Positions 1-5,884 of a stretch of 9,346 nucleotides of DNA are shown one piece after another; position 1 is the stretch's first letter; each line of letters begins with the position of its first letter. The notes beneath the pieces are model-generated. The model had not been told where the DNA came from. It searched no databases and was given only the letters and a program-made list of their open reading frames with translations. The stretch spans positions 1 through 9,346 of the forward strand of contig CAUHFD010000103.1 in the NCBI GenBank assembly GCA_959605275.1. The letters run 5' to 3'. The position numbers were made by a program, and so were the translations under genes. This DNA comes from an uncultured Eubacteriales bacterium (GTDB lineage Bacteria; Bacillota; Clostridia; Oscillospirales; Ruminococcaceae).

Positions 1-130
1 TTTAAAGAAAATGCTTTAATGCTCGCAGATTTACGTTAACCCTAATCCGCGAGTAAAAAGCTTAATTTATTTACTTACTTTCTCGCGATATAAGTCCAGG
101 CATTATGCCTGGCAGGGAATAATTCCCTGC
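1..130. repeat. Palindromic repeat, copy 1 (130-bp unit)
   Basis: This stretch recurs almost exactly at 1586-1715 and 1740-1869; copies 1 and 3 differ at only two positions by my reading. Its right end holds two adjoining perfect palindromes, CCAGGCATTATGCCTGG (96-112) and GCAGGGAATAATTCCCTGC (112-130). Inside, CTCGCAGATT (22-31) and AATCCGCGAG (44-53) can pair as a 10-bp stem with one G.U pair when read on the minus strand. There is no coding content. The copy begins at the window edge, so it may extend further left. It lies downstream of mnmE in the direction of transcription, in the same orientation as the copies upstream of mnmE. Confidence 0.9.
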
Positions 131-159
131 CGCGGATTAAGTGCAGGCATTATGCCTGC
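131..159. repeat. Partial palindromic module next to the mnmE stop
   Basis: A CGCGGATTAAGT segment followed by the perfect palindrome GCAGGCATTATGCCTGC (143-159) resembles the end of the 130-bp unit (CGCGATATAAGT then CCAGGCATTATGCCTGG). The outermost C-G pair of the stem has become G-C, a compensating change that keeps the hairpin. The palindrome directly abuts the mnmE stop codon. On the minus strand it could form a hairpin at the transcript's 3' side, but no run of U follows, so I do not call it an intrinsic terminator. Confidence 0.75.
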
Positions 160-1524
160 CTATTTGCCGACGCAAAAATGCGAGAAAACCTCATCTACTA
201 CCCGATCGGTCACTCGTTCTCCGGTCAAAGCCAATAGGCTTTCGATTGCCGATTCAATTGAAATTGTCACCGCATCGAGAGTAAATCCGGCAGATAAGCC
301 GGCAACCGCTTCCGATAAAAAATCAGCCGCTTGCTGTGCCGCACTCCGCTGCCGCTCGTTCGCCAACATCGGCGCAAAAGGATCAAAGTCTGCAATTTTC
401 AACAGTTCCATTATGGCATTGTTTAATTCTTCTATACCATCTGATTTTTTTGCGCTGATATATACTATATGTTTAAAATATTCTTTTAATTTCTCAGTGT
501 CTATCTGCTGATCTAAATCGGTCTTGTTCACCACCGCAATCACATTTTGCCCCGCAAGCTGTTCGATAAAAGAAAAGTCTTCTTCTGTCAGCGTAGAAGA
601 ATGATCAAACAGCGCCAAAACCAAATCGGCTGTTTTCAGACGCTGTACTGAAAGGGCAACGCCCGCCTGCTCCACAACATCATCGGTTTGATGGATACCG
701 GCAGTGTCTGCAAGATTCAATACAACCCCGCCTATATTAACGGTGTCCTCAATCACATCGCGGGTTGTTCCTGCAATTTCGGTAACAATAGAACGCTGAT
801 AACCGGTTAAAAGATTCATCAAGGTTGATTTTCCGACATTGGGTTTTCCGACAATAACGGTATTGATGCCGGCACGAACCAGCCTGCCGCGGTCAAATCC
901 TGCCAAGAGTTCATTCATTTCCCTCTCCGCCTTTTTGAGTGAAGAAAGAAGCCGATCATGCTCTACCACCGGAATTTCTTCCTCAGGATAATCTGCCCAG
1001 GCAGAAAGATGCCCCGCAATCGAAAGAAGCTCTTCCTTTATCCCGGTAATTCTCCGAAATAAATTTCCTTCCATCCCGGCAAGCGCCGCTTGTGCCGTTT
1101 GTTTTCCCTGGGATGCAATGACATCCATCACAGACTCCGCCTGCGTCAGTGAAAGCTTGCCGTTTAAAAAGGCGCGCTTGGTAAATTCGCCCGGGGCGGC
1201 AGGAACAGCGCCGCATTTTATCAATACACGTAATACCTCTTGGGTAATATAAATGCCGCCGTGGCAGGAAATTTCGACAACATCTTCGCCGGTATAGCTT
1301 TTCGGCGCCCGAAAAACAAAGGCGACCGCTTCATCAATCAGGCAATCCCCGTCAACGACCTTGCCGTATGCCGCGCGATATCCGGCAAGCGCCGAAAGCG
1401 GATTTCCCGAAAACGCCTGAAAACAGCGGTCACAGACAGCAATCGCTTGGTCACCCGACACACGGATCACCGAGATTCCTCCGATTGCATGAGGGGTTGC
1501 AATTGCGGCAATGGTATTACTCAT
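160..1524 (-). CDS. mnmE: tRNA uridine-5-carboxymethylaminomethyl modification GTPase MnmE
   Basis: MnmE works with MnmG to modify the wobble uridine (U34) of certain tRNAs in the cytoplasm, using a tetrahydrofolate one-carbon unit and GTP hydrolysis. The protein is 454 residues, the usual length. The N-terminal folate-binding domain starts with SNTIAAIATPHAIGG. The G domain shows the P-loop GKPNVGKS (226-233), the G2 region AGTTRD (251-256), DTAG (273-276) and NKTDL (333-337). The protein ends in FCVGK, a variant of the family's C-terminal C(I/L/V)GK motif with its functional Cys. An upstream in-frame ATG at 1563 lies inside repeat DNA. I prefer the ATG at 1524 because it matches the family N-terminus and has AGAAAGGAA upstream. 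It is last in the visible leftward gene series, about 520 bp after jag, with repeat copies on both sides; mnmG usually follows but would lie off-window. Confidence 0.97.
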   Translation of the reverse strand: MSNTIAAIATPHAIGGISVIRVSGDQAIAVCDRCFQAFSGNPLSALAGYRAAYGKVVDGDCLIDEAVAFVFRAPKSYTGEDVVEISCHGGIYITQEVLRVLIKCGAVPAAPGEFTKRAFLNGKLSLTQAESVMDVIASQGKQTAQAALAGMEGNLFRRITGIKEELLSIAGHLSAWADYPEEEIPVVEHDRLLSSLKKAEREMNELLAGFDRGRLVRAGINTVIVGKPNVGKSTLMNLLTGYQRSIVTEIAGTTRDVIEDTVNIGGVVLNLADTAGIHQTDDVVEQAGVALSVQRLKTADLVLALFDHSSTLTEEDFSFIEQLAGQNVIAVVNKTDLDQQIDTEKLKEYFKHIVYISAKKSDGIEELNNAIMELLKIADFDPFAPMLANERQRSAAQQAADFLSEAVAGLSAGFTLDAVTISIESAIESLLALTGERVTDRVVDEVFSHFCVGK

Positions 1525-1542
1525 ATCATAAAATTCCTTTCT

Positions 1543-1585
1543 GAAGGGGATAATCCCCTTCACCCTAATTCGCGTACTGAGTTGG
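1543..1585. repeat. Tail of a further repeat copy at the mnmE 5' end
   Basis: A perfect 19-nt palindrome GAAGGGGATAATCCCCTTC (1543-1561) is followed by a 24-nt spacer ending CGCGTACTGAGTTGG. That matches the end of the repeat unit, where the palindrome reads GCAGGGAATAATTCCCTGC and the same spacer follows. The stem differs by paired substitutions, so pairing is kept. It lies immediately upstream of the mnmE ribosome-binding site on the minus strand, so the hairpin would be in the mnmE leader RNA. Confidence 0.75.
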
Positions 1586-1739
1586 TTTAAAGAAAATGCT
1601 TTAATGCTCGCAGATTTACGTTAACCCTAATCCGCGAGTAGAAAGCTTAATTTATTTACTTACTTTCTCGCGATATAAGTCCAGGCATTATACCTGGCAG
1701 GGAATAATTCCCTGCACCTTAATTCGCGTACTGAGTTGG
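1586..1739. repeat. Palindromic repeat, copy 2 with spacer (154 bp)
   Basis: This is the 130-bp unit (1586-1715) plus the 24-bp spacer (1716-1739), in tandem with copy 3. It differs from copy 1 by an A-to-G change in the central AT-rich part and by a change that breaks one pair of the palindrome (CCAGGCATTATACCTGG, 1681-1697). The second palindrome at 1697-1715 is intact. No gene is visible in it. Confidence 0.92.
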
Positions 1740-1893
1740 TTTAAAGAAAATGCTTTAATGCTCGCAGATTTACGTTAACCCTAATCCGCGAGTAAAAAGC
1801 TTAATTTATTTACTTACTTTCTCGCGATATAAGTCCAGGCATTATGCCTGGCAGGGGATTATTCCCTGCACCTTAATTCGCGTACCCAGTTGA
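1740..1893. repeat. Palindromic repeat, copy 3 with spacer (154 bp)
   Basis: This is the second tandem copy, with the unit at 1740-1869 and the spacer at 1870-1893. The first palindrome (1835-1851) is perfect. The second (GCAGGGGATTATTCCCTGC, 1851-1869) carries a G.T wobble. The spacer's last bases differ slightly from copy 2 (CCCAGTTG for CTGAGTTGG). Confidence 0.9.
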
Positions 1894-2004
1894 TACATTT
1901 ATAAGACTTTTATTCCCGCGAATATCCTCTTACCTTGCTCCGCGAACGCATTCTTATTCCTTTTGCTTACTTCATCGCGATTTAAATCCAAGCATTATGC
2001 TTGG
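1894..2004. repeat. Diverged repeat copy 4
   Basis: This aligns loosely with the repeat unit. It has CTCCGCGAA for ATCCGCGAG, TTGCTTACTTCATCGCGA for TTACTTACTTTCTCGCGA, and ends in CCAAGCATTATGCTTGG (1988-2004) in place of CCAGGCATTATGCCTGG. The palindrome has changed on both arms together (G-C to A-T), so the hairpin is retained while the rest of the unit has drifted. Confidence 0.65.
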
Positions 2005-2013
2005 TATGCTTGA

Positions 2014-2038
2014 CGCCCAAAGCATAATGCCTTGGGCG
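2014..2038. repeat. Long hairpin just downstream of jag
   Basis: The sequence from CGCCCAA to TTGGGCG forms a 12-bp stem with one A/C mismatch and a single-base loop around GCAT-A-ATGC. It shares the GCATAATGC core with the neighbouring repeats but has its own outer arms. It lies 10 bp past the jag stop codon on the minus strand. No U-run follows on either strand, so a role in RNA processing or 3'-end protection is possible but not shown. Confidence 0.7.
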
Positions 2039-2047
2039 CCGTTGTAG

Positions 2048-2857
2048 TTATAATTCAATTTTGGAATACAATGCGCCGTCGCCCAGCATTTTTAAATATT
2101 CCTCATCCGAGATGTGTTCGGCTTTTTCTTCGCTCTGCTCCGCCGGCTTATCGCTGTCGTTTCGGCGGCGGTTGCGGTCATCCCGTCCGCGACCTCCTCT
2201 GCCGCCCCTTCCTTGGTTCGGCTTTTTCGGGTTAGTGCTCATAATAACGACCTTGCGGTTGGGATCTTCTCCCACCGATTTGGAACTGACTCCCTCGATT
2301 TCGGAAATTACCGCATGGATAATTCTTCTCTCATAAGGATTCATCGGTTCCAATACCGAATTTCTGCCGGTTTTAATCACCTGCTTTGAAATTTTCACAG
2401 CAAGCTCACGCAGTGTTTCCTCCCGTTTGCTGCGGTAATTACAGCAATCCAGAGTAATCTTATAATAATCGCCTTTCGCACGGTTGCAAACAAGCGAAGT
2501 CAGATACTGAAGCGCATCAAGGGTTTCTCCGCGGCGACCGATAATAGTACCCAGATTATCTCCCTCAATATTGATGATCGCAAAATCTTCTTTTTCCTCT
2601 ACCGAAAGATTTGCGTTCTGAATCCCCAGCTGTTCCAGAACATCCATTAAATAAACCTTTGCAAGCATCAGCTTGGATTCTTCCTCTTCCACATAGACAC
2701 GTACTTTCGCACCGGTTTTAATTTTACCGAACAACCCTTTTTTCGCGCGTTCCAATACTTCTACATTGCAATCTTCGCGTGCAAAACCCAGCTCTGCACA
2801 GCCTTTTTCAATTGCGGTATCAAGATCATTATCAACGATAATTGCTTCTCTGATCAT
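2048..2857 (-). CDS. jag: RNA-binding protein Jag/KhpB (SpoIIIJ-associated)
   Basis: Jag (also KhpB) is a small-RNA/mRNA-binding protein of Gram-positive bacteria linked to cell elongation and division in some species; its gene habitually follows yidC. The 269-residue protein has the Jag-N domain at about 1-55 (with KGLFG at 40-44), a KH domain at about 75-150 with the GRRG loop at 107-110, and an R3H domain at about 150-206 (NPYERRIIH at 173-181). A tail from about 208 contains RGG/RG repeats and then an acidic stretch, unlike short classical Jag proteins. The ATG at 2857 follows AGAAAGGAAAAG at a normal distance. It starts 26 bp after the yidC stop, so it is probably translated from the same transcript. 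Confidence 0.96.
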   Translation of the reverse strand: MIREAIIVDNDLDTAIEKGCAELGFAREDCNVEVLERAKKGLFGKIKTGAKVRVYVEEEESKLMLAKVYLMDVLEQLGIQNANLSVEEKEDFAIINIEGDNLGTIIGRRGETLDALQYLTSLVCNRAKGDYYKITLDCCNYRSKREETLRELAVKISKQVIKTGRNSVLEPMNPYERRIIHAVISEIEGVSSKSVGEDPNRKVVIMSTNPKKPNQGRGGRGGRGRDDRNRRRNDSDKPAEQSEEKAEHISDEEYLKMLGDGALYSKIEL

Positions 2858-2883
2858 AGCGATCTTTTCCTTTCTCTATGTGT

Positions 2884-3993
2884 TTATTTTAAATCTTCAT
2901 CTGTCACTTCGACATATTCTTCACCGTATTTTTCCGCGTCACGTTTTCTTGCAGCGGCAAGTCTGCGGCGATTGATTTCTTTCTGTGAAAGCCCGGCAGC
3001 AATCTCTTCTTCAGTTGGCTTAGTCGAAACCGGAACATTTTTGCTTTGTGCTTGTCCTGCCTGCTGTGCCTGCGCGGCTTTCATTGCTTCCTGAAATTTA
3101 GAAGGTTTCTTCTTCTTTATCTTACCGGCGGCACGGTCTGCCTCCATCTTTGCGGCAACTTTAGCGGGACTCCAAATCTTGTTGAGCAGAAAAGTCTGCA
3201 ACCCTGACAGCAAGTTGGAAACGATCCAGTAAAAACCAACACCGGCAGGAACCTGAAACGCGAAAAAGACTGAAAACAGCGGCATAATATACATCATGCC
3301 TTTCATTGCGCCCGCACCTGCCTGCTCTCCCTGCGTGGCTTTATTTACATGCATGGAATAAATAGAAACAAGCAAAGAAGTAACACCCGAAAGAATCGGA
3401 ATCAAAACCAGCAGATTAAATGCCCATGTCGGACGTTCTCCCAGGTTAATACCCAGAAAATTCAAATCAATATGCTGCGCTTTTGCAATGATATCGGCAC
3501 CGATCTGTCCGGTAAACAAGGACGCTTTTCCGCTGTTTAACGCATTAATAATATCGATTTCCTGCGCGTAAGTATTGGCACCGAGAATACCGCCCGCCTC
3601 TTTTGCAATCTCAGTCATTTTTGCAATAGTATCAGCAGAAAGATGAGCGATATGAGTCAGCGGCTTATAAATAACATCAATCAAACCAAACAAAATCGGA
3701 AACTGTATCAGCATCGGCAAACAACCACTCATTGGATTGTAGCCTTCCTGCTCATATAATTTCATCAATTCTTCCTGATATTTTTGCTTGTTATTGCCGT
3801 ACTTTTTCATCAACGCCTCTTGCTGCGGACGGAAAGCAGCCATTCTGGCGGTGTTTTTTTGCTGTTTAATAGACAACGGGAACAAAAGCGCTTTTGTTAC
3901 AATCGTAAACAAAATCAGCGCAACCGTAAAATTGCCGACTACACTGTAAATTGCCCACATGATCCACCCTAACGGAGTACCTAAAAATCCCAT
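2884..3993 (-). CDS. yidC: Membrane protein insertase YidC/OxaA (SpoIIIJ type)
   Basis: YidC inserts and folds membrane proteins in the cytoplasmic membrane, alone or with SecYEG. The protein is 369 residues from the chosen start. It has hydrophobic segments at about 17-40, 88-110, 188-212, 232-250 and 252-272, and the cytoplasmic hairpin between the first two (KQQ..ARMAAFRPQQ, 43-58). The tail is long, basic and Ala/Gln-rich. There is no lipobox, unlike Bacillus SpoIIIJ. The substrate groove position usually held by Arg in the Bacillus protein appears to be Lys34 (VTKALLFPL), a plausible conservative variant. The reading frame is open up to 4128, but homology and AGAAAGGAA upstream favour the ATG at 3993. 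The segment between segments 2 and 3 (about 112-185) is fairly long. Confidence 0.96.
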   Translation of the reverse strand: MGFLGTPLGWIMWAIYSVVGNFTVALILFTIVTKALLFPLSIKQQKNTARMAAFRPQQEALMKKYGNNKQKYQEELMKLYEQEGYNPMSGCLPMLIQFPILFGLIDVIYKPLTHIAHLSADTIAKMTEIAKEAGGILGANTYAQEIDIINALNSGKASLFTGQIGADIIAKAQHIDLNFLGINLGERPTWAFNLLVLIPILSGVTSLLVSIYSMHVNKATQGEQAGAGAMKGMMYIMPLFSVFFAFQVPAGVGFYWIVSNLLSGLQTFLLNKIWSPAKVAAKMEADRAAGKIKKKKPSKFQEAMKAAQAQQAGQAQSKNVPVSTKPTEEEIAAGLSQKEINRRRLAAARKRDAEKYGEEYVEVTDEDLK

Positions 3994-4138
3994 AAATTCA
4001 TTTTTCCTTTCTGCGGCTATCCCTGCACCGGCAGGAAGAGGTAATGGAAGAAACCGCATTTCACAGTCATTTCGCCGTTCTGCTATGAGAACAAACCGAA
4101 TTTTAATTTGCGAAGCAGATAACAGCAATCACTGTGAA
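3994..4138. other. yidD-yidC spacer
   Basis: This 145-bp gap separates yidD and yidC. It contains the yidC ribosome-binding site near its left end and a short 5-bp hairpin (CCTGC-ACCG-GCAGG, 4022-4035). The yidC frame is open through it, but the resulting residues do not resemble a YidC N-terminus, so I treat it as untranslated. Confidence 0.5.
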
Positions 4139-4735
4139 TTACTTTCTTTTTTTAAATATATGAAAATCAGACGGTACCGGATCAAATCCGCCCTTTCCGA
4201 AAGGGTTACATCTGAATATTCTTCGAACGGAAAGAAAAAGCCCCTTTAAAAAACCGTGTCTACGAAATGCCTCGAGCGCATATTCGGAACAAGTCGGCAA
4301 AAAACGACAGCAAGGCGTTTTCATCGGCGAAATAAATTTACGATAAAAACGAATGATCCCCAGTGCCAACCAATACAACGGATTCCACCAGGCATAATGC
4401 CTGGACTTATTCTGCGCACTAGCTTGTTGCTTTAACAACTCATTCTGCCCGCACTTTTCCTTTGCACAAATATCCGATTTTTCTTGACAGGCATCATGTC
4501 TGGACTTAGATTGCGCACTGGCTTGTTGCTTTAACAACTCATTCTGCCCGCACTTTTCCTTTGCACAAATATCCGATTTTTCTTGACAGGCATCATGTCT
4601 GGACTTAGATTGCGCACTGGCTTGTTGCTTTAACAACTCATTCTGCCCGCATTTTTCCTTTTCGGAAATATCAAACTCTGCTTGACAGGCATCATGCTTA
4701 GGGCTATTCTGCGCATCAGATGGTTCGGCAAACAT
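4139..4735 (-). CDS. yidD: Membrane protein insertion efficiency factor YidD with repeat-derived N-terminal extension
   Basis: YidD is a small membrane-associated protein encoded between rnpA and yidC and thought to help YidC-dependent insertion. The core is at about 117-190 of 198 residues: the amphipathic start (LALGIIRFYRKFISP), the conserved CCRFLPTCSEYALEAFRRHG (142-161) and RCNPFGKGGFDPVP (175-188). YidD proteins are normally about 70-110 residues, so residues 1-115 are extra. They consist of three 33-residue tandem repeats containing SRHDAC, CGQNELLKQQ and SAQSKS, with Cys, Lys and Gln enriched. I keep the ATG at 4735 because GAGGTGG lies 5 nt upstream and no good internal ATG precedes the core. 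Whether the extension is kept, cleaved or bypassed by an internal start cannot be told from the sequence. Confidence 0.92.
   Translation of the reverse strand: MFAEPSDAQNSPKHDACQAEFDISEKEKCGQNELLKQQASAQSKSRHDACQEKSDICAKEKCGQNELLKQQASAQSKSRHDACQEKSDICAKEKCGQNELLKQQASAQNKSRHYAWWNPLYWLALGIIRFYRKFISPMKTPCCRFLPTCSEYALEAFRRHGFLKGLFLSVRRIFRCNPFGKGGFDPVPSDFHIFKKRK
4403..4735 (-). repeat. 99-bp tandem repeats inside yidD
   Basis: Units run 4403-4501, 4502-4600 and 4601-4699, with a partial, diverged fourth at 4700 to about 4730. The first two differ at only a few bases near one end; the third has drifted in its last third. The 99-bp length keeps the reading frame. On the coding strand each unit contains a GCGC...TAAGTCC motif followed by a degenerate palindrome (AGACATGATGCCTGT). 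The copy at the unit array's left edge retains the perfect palindrome CCAGGCATAATGCCTGG (4388-4404), the same module as in the intergenic repeats near mnmE. Confidence 0.9.
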
Positions 4736-4855
4736 ACACCCACCTCATAAAAAACCCGGAAAAGATAATTTTTATTGCATTGCACCGAAGTGTGCATAAG
4801 CAAAATAAAATAGTTCTTCTGATATTGCAGCCGTCAGGCTGTTTTGAAATCAATC
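4736..4855. other. rnpA-yidD spacer
   Basis: This is 120 bp of AT-rich DNA. It carries the yidD ribosome-binding site at its left end and one small inverted repeat (CAGCC-gtca-GGCTG, near 4828-4841). I see no gene or promoter that I would defend. Confidence 0.5.
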
Positions 4856-5251
4856 CTATTTTTGTTTTGACAGAAGGTGCGAAACCTGATATTTCATTGC
4901 TTTATAAATATCAGTTGATTTTGCTTCCGGCGTTTTTTCTCTTGCTACAAATACAAAGTCCAAACCCTCCGGAAAATCAGAAAAGGAAAATTCATCAAGA
5001 AGCTGCCGAAAAGCCGCGCGGATAATCCGCCTGGAACGATTCCGATTGACCGCATTTCCGATTTTTTTTCCCGTAGTAATCCCATAACGAATCATACGGC
5101 GGTTATTTTTGACCACATAAGTTACAAGCAGCGGTCCCGCCTTGTAACTGCCACGGTAATAGGCGCGTTTATACTCCTTATTAAGTTTAAGCGTAATCGG
5201 CTTCACGAAAAGGAGCAGGATGCCGTTTTTCCGAAATCGGAAAAAACCCAT
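4856..5251 (-). CDS. rnpA: Ribonuclease P protein component RnpA
   Basis: RnpA is the protein subunit of RNase P, which removes 5' leaders from pre-tRNAs together with the catalytic RNA. The signature KKIGNAVNRNRSRRIIRAAFR lies at 62-82 of the 131-residue version and holds the family's RNR motif. The start is uncertain. The ATG at 5251 has AGGTGGTGA upstream at an acceptable if long spacing. A GTG at 5206 would give a 116-residue protein beginning VKPITLKLNKEYKRAYYRG, which fits the usual family length and N-terminus but has no visible ribosome-binding site. GTGs at 5269 and 5266 are also in frame. The residues between 5251 and 5206 are Phe/Arg/Leu-rich and look unlike RnpA. It follows rpmH by about 170 bp, an unusually wide gap for this pair. 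Confidence 0.93.
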   Translation of the reverse strand: MGFFRFRKNGILLLFVKPITLKLNKEYKRAYYRGSYKAGPLLVTYVVKNNRRMIRYGITTGKKIGNAVNRNRSRRIIRAAFRQLLDEFSFSDFPEGLDFVFVAREKTPEAKSTDIYKAMKYQVSHLLSKQK

Positions 5252-5283
5252 CGTTGCCCGCGTCACCACCTTTTTTTAAGTCA

Positions 5284-5318
5284 TCATGAAAATTCGTTTA
5301 TAAACAAAATTCTCATGA
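5284..5318 (-). other. AT-rich inverted repeat upstream of rnpA
   Basis: TCATGAAAATT and AATTCTCATGA (one mismatch) bracket a smaller palindrome, GTTTATAAAC. The structure lies within the rpmH-rnpA gap, directly upstream of the rnpA ribosome-binding site on the minus strand. It could be a hairpin in the polycistronic RNA. Function is not shown. Confidence 0.55.
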
Positions 5319-5364
5319 ATAAAAAAATGCCTTGGCTTTGAAAAAAGACAAGACGAGAAAATGC

Positions 5365-5397
5365 TGTACCGGAAAAACGTTGATTTTATCCGGTACA
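5365..5397 (-). other. Hairpin between rpmH and rnpA
   Basis: TGTACCGGA and TCCGGTACA form a perfect 9-bp stem that can extend by four A-T pairs past a one-base bulge, leaving a loop of about six bases. It lies about 24 bp past the rpmH stop. The sequence after it on the minus strand is only weakly T-rich (GCATTTTCTCG). A partial terminator or RNA-processing site setting L34 and RnpA levels apart is a reasonable inference. Confidence 0.6.
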
Positions 5398-5420
5398 ACA
5401 ACATGAAAAAGAAAAAGATT

Positions 5421-5555
5421 TTAGTGAGATAATCTTGCTCTTCCTCTTGCACGTCTGCGCGCTAAAACCTTACGGCCGTTTGCCGTTGCCATTCTTTTGC
5501 GAAAACCGTGTACTTTTTTTCTCTGTAATTTCTTTGGCTGATAGGTTCTTTTCAT
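5421..5555 (-). CDS. rpmH: 50S ribosomal protein L34
   Basis: The 44-residue product begins MKRTYQPKKLQRKKVHGF and ends GRARLSH, matching bacterial L34 in length, basic composition and the MKRTYQP start. L34 is a component of the large ribosomal subunit. AAAGGGGG lies 8 nt upstream of the ATG, a strong ribosome-binding site. It is the first gene of the leftward series rpmH-rnpA-yidD-yidC-jag-mnmE and the landmark on the left side of the origin region. Confidence 0.98.
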   Translation of the reverse strand: MKRTYQPKKLQRKKVHGFRKRMATANGRKVLARRRARGRARLSH

Positions 5556-5848
5556 AAGAAAAACCCCCTTTCAAATCAACAAAATCAAACCGGTCTGGAA
5601 GCGCTCCGAAAACAGATCGTTTATTATATAAACCTCATGCAAATCAATTTTTCCGCCGTTATCCGAGATTTTTAAATCAAAACAGCGGCAAAGCTTCATA
5701 AATCATTTTCATTGATAAACATCGGTGCGCGAATCAAACAAATGTCTTGTCAATATCGAAATCCGAGTCTTGACAAATTCCTGTTTTATGAAAGCAAATA
5801 GATTTTTTAACCGGTCCGGTTACCCAAAAAATAGGCGAAACCGTTCAA
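5556..5848 (-). other. Long rpmH leader
   Basis: About 290 nt separate the inferred transcription start (near 5848) from the rpmH ATG. It includes a perfect small palindrome AACCGGTCCGGTT (5809-5821), a 7-bp inverted pair TTGTCAA/TTGACAA near 5748-5778, and an AT-rich inverted repeat near 5617-5631. I recognise no known leader-RNA family and no gene. Confidence 0.5.
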
Positions 5849-5854
5849 TTTAAT

Positions 5855-5884
5855 AGTATAGCTTATAAAATGGGCAGTTGTCAA
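5855..5884 (-). promoter_or_regulatory. Sigma-A promoter for the rpmH operon
   Basis: On the minus strand there is a perfect -35 hexamer TTGACA (5884-5879), an 18-bp spacer and TATACT as -10 (5860-5855). The predicted start is near 5848. It is the best promoter-like sequence facing rpmH. It is known from sequence only. Confidence 0.75.

Noticed and set aside
143..159. Rho-independent terminator after mnmE
   Set aside because: The hairpin is good, but no T-run follows on the minus strand and the same hairpin occurs in non-terminal positions.
1525..1563. N-terminal extension of mnmE to an ATG at 1563
   Set aside because: It lies in repeat DNA, and the family N-terminus starts at the ATG at 1524, which has its own ribosome-binding site.
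1543..1893. CRISPR array or tandem tRNA/small RNA genes
   Set aside because: The 154-bp period has no variable spacers, and no tRNA cloverleaf features are visible.
3994..4128. N-terminal extension of yidC to an ATG at 4128
   Set aside because: The added residues do not look like a YidC N-terminus or signal peptide, and a ribosome-binding site precedes the ATG at 3993.
4403..4730. CRISPR array
   Set aside because: The whole 99-bp unit is repeated, with no unique spacers, and it is in frame with yidD.
5617..5650. Alternative rpmH promoter with TATAAT on the minus strand near 5620-5628
   Set aside because: The only TTGA-type hexamer is at about 13-bp spacing, too short; the promoter at 5855-5884 is far better.
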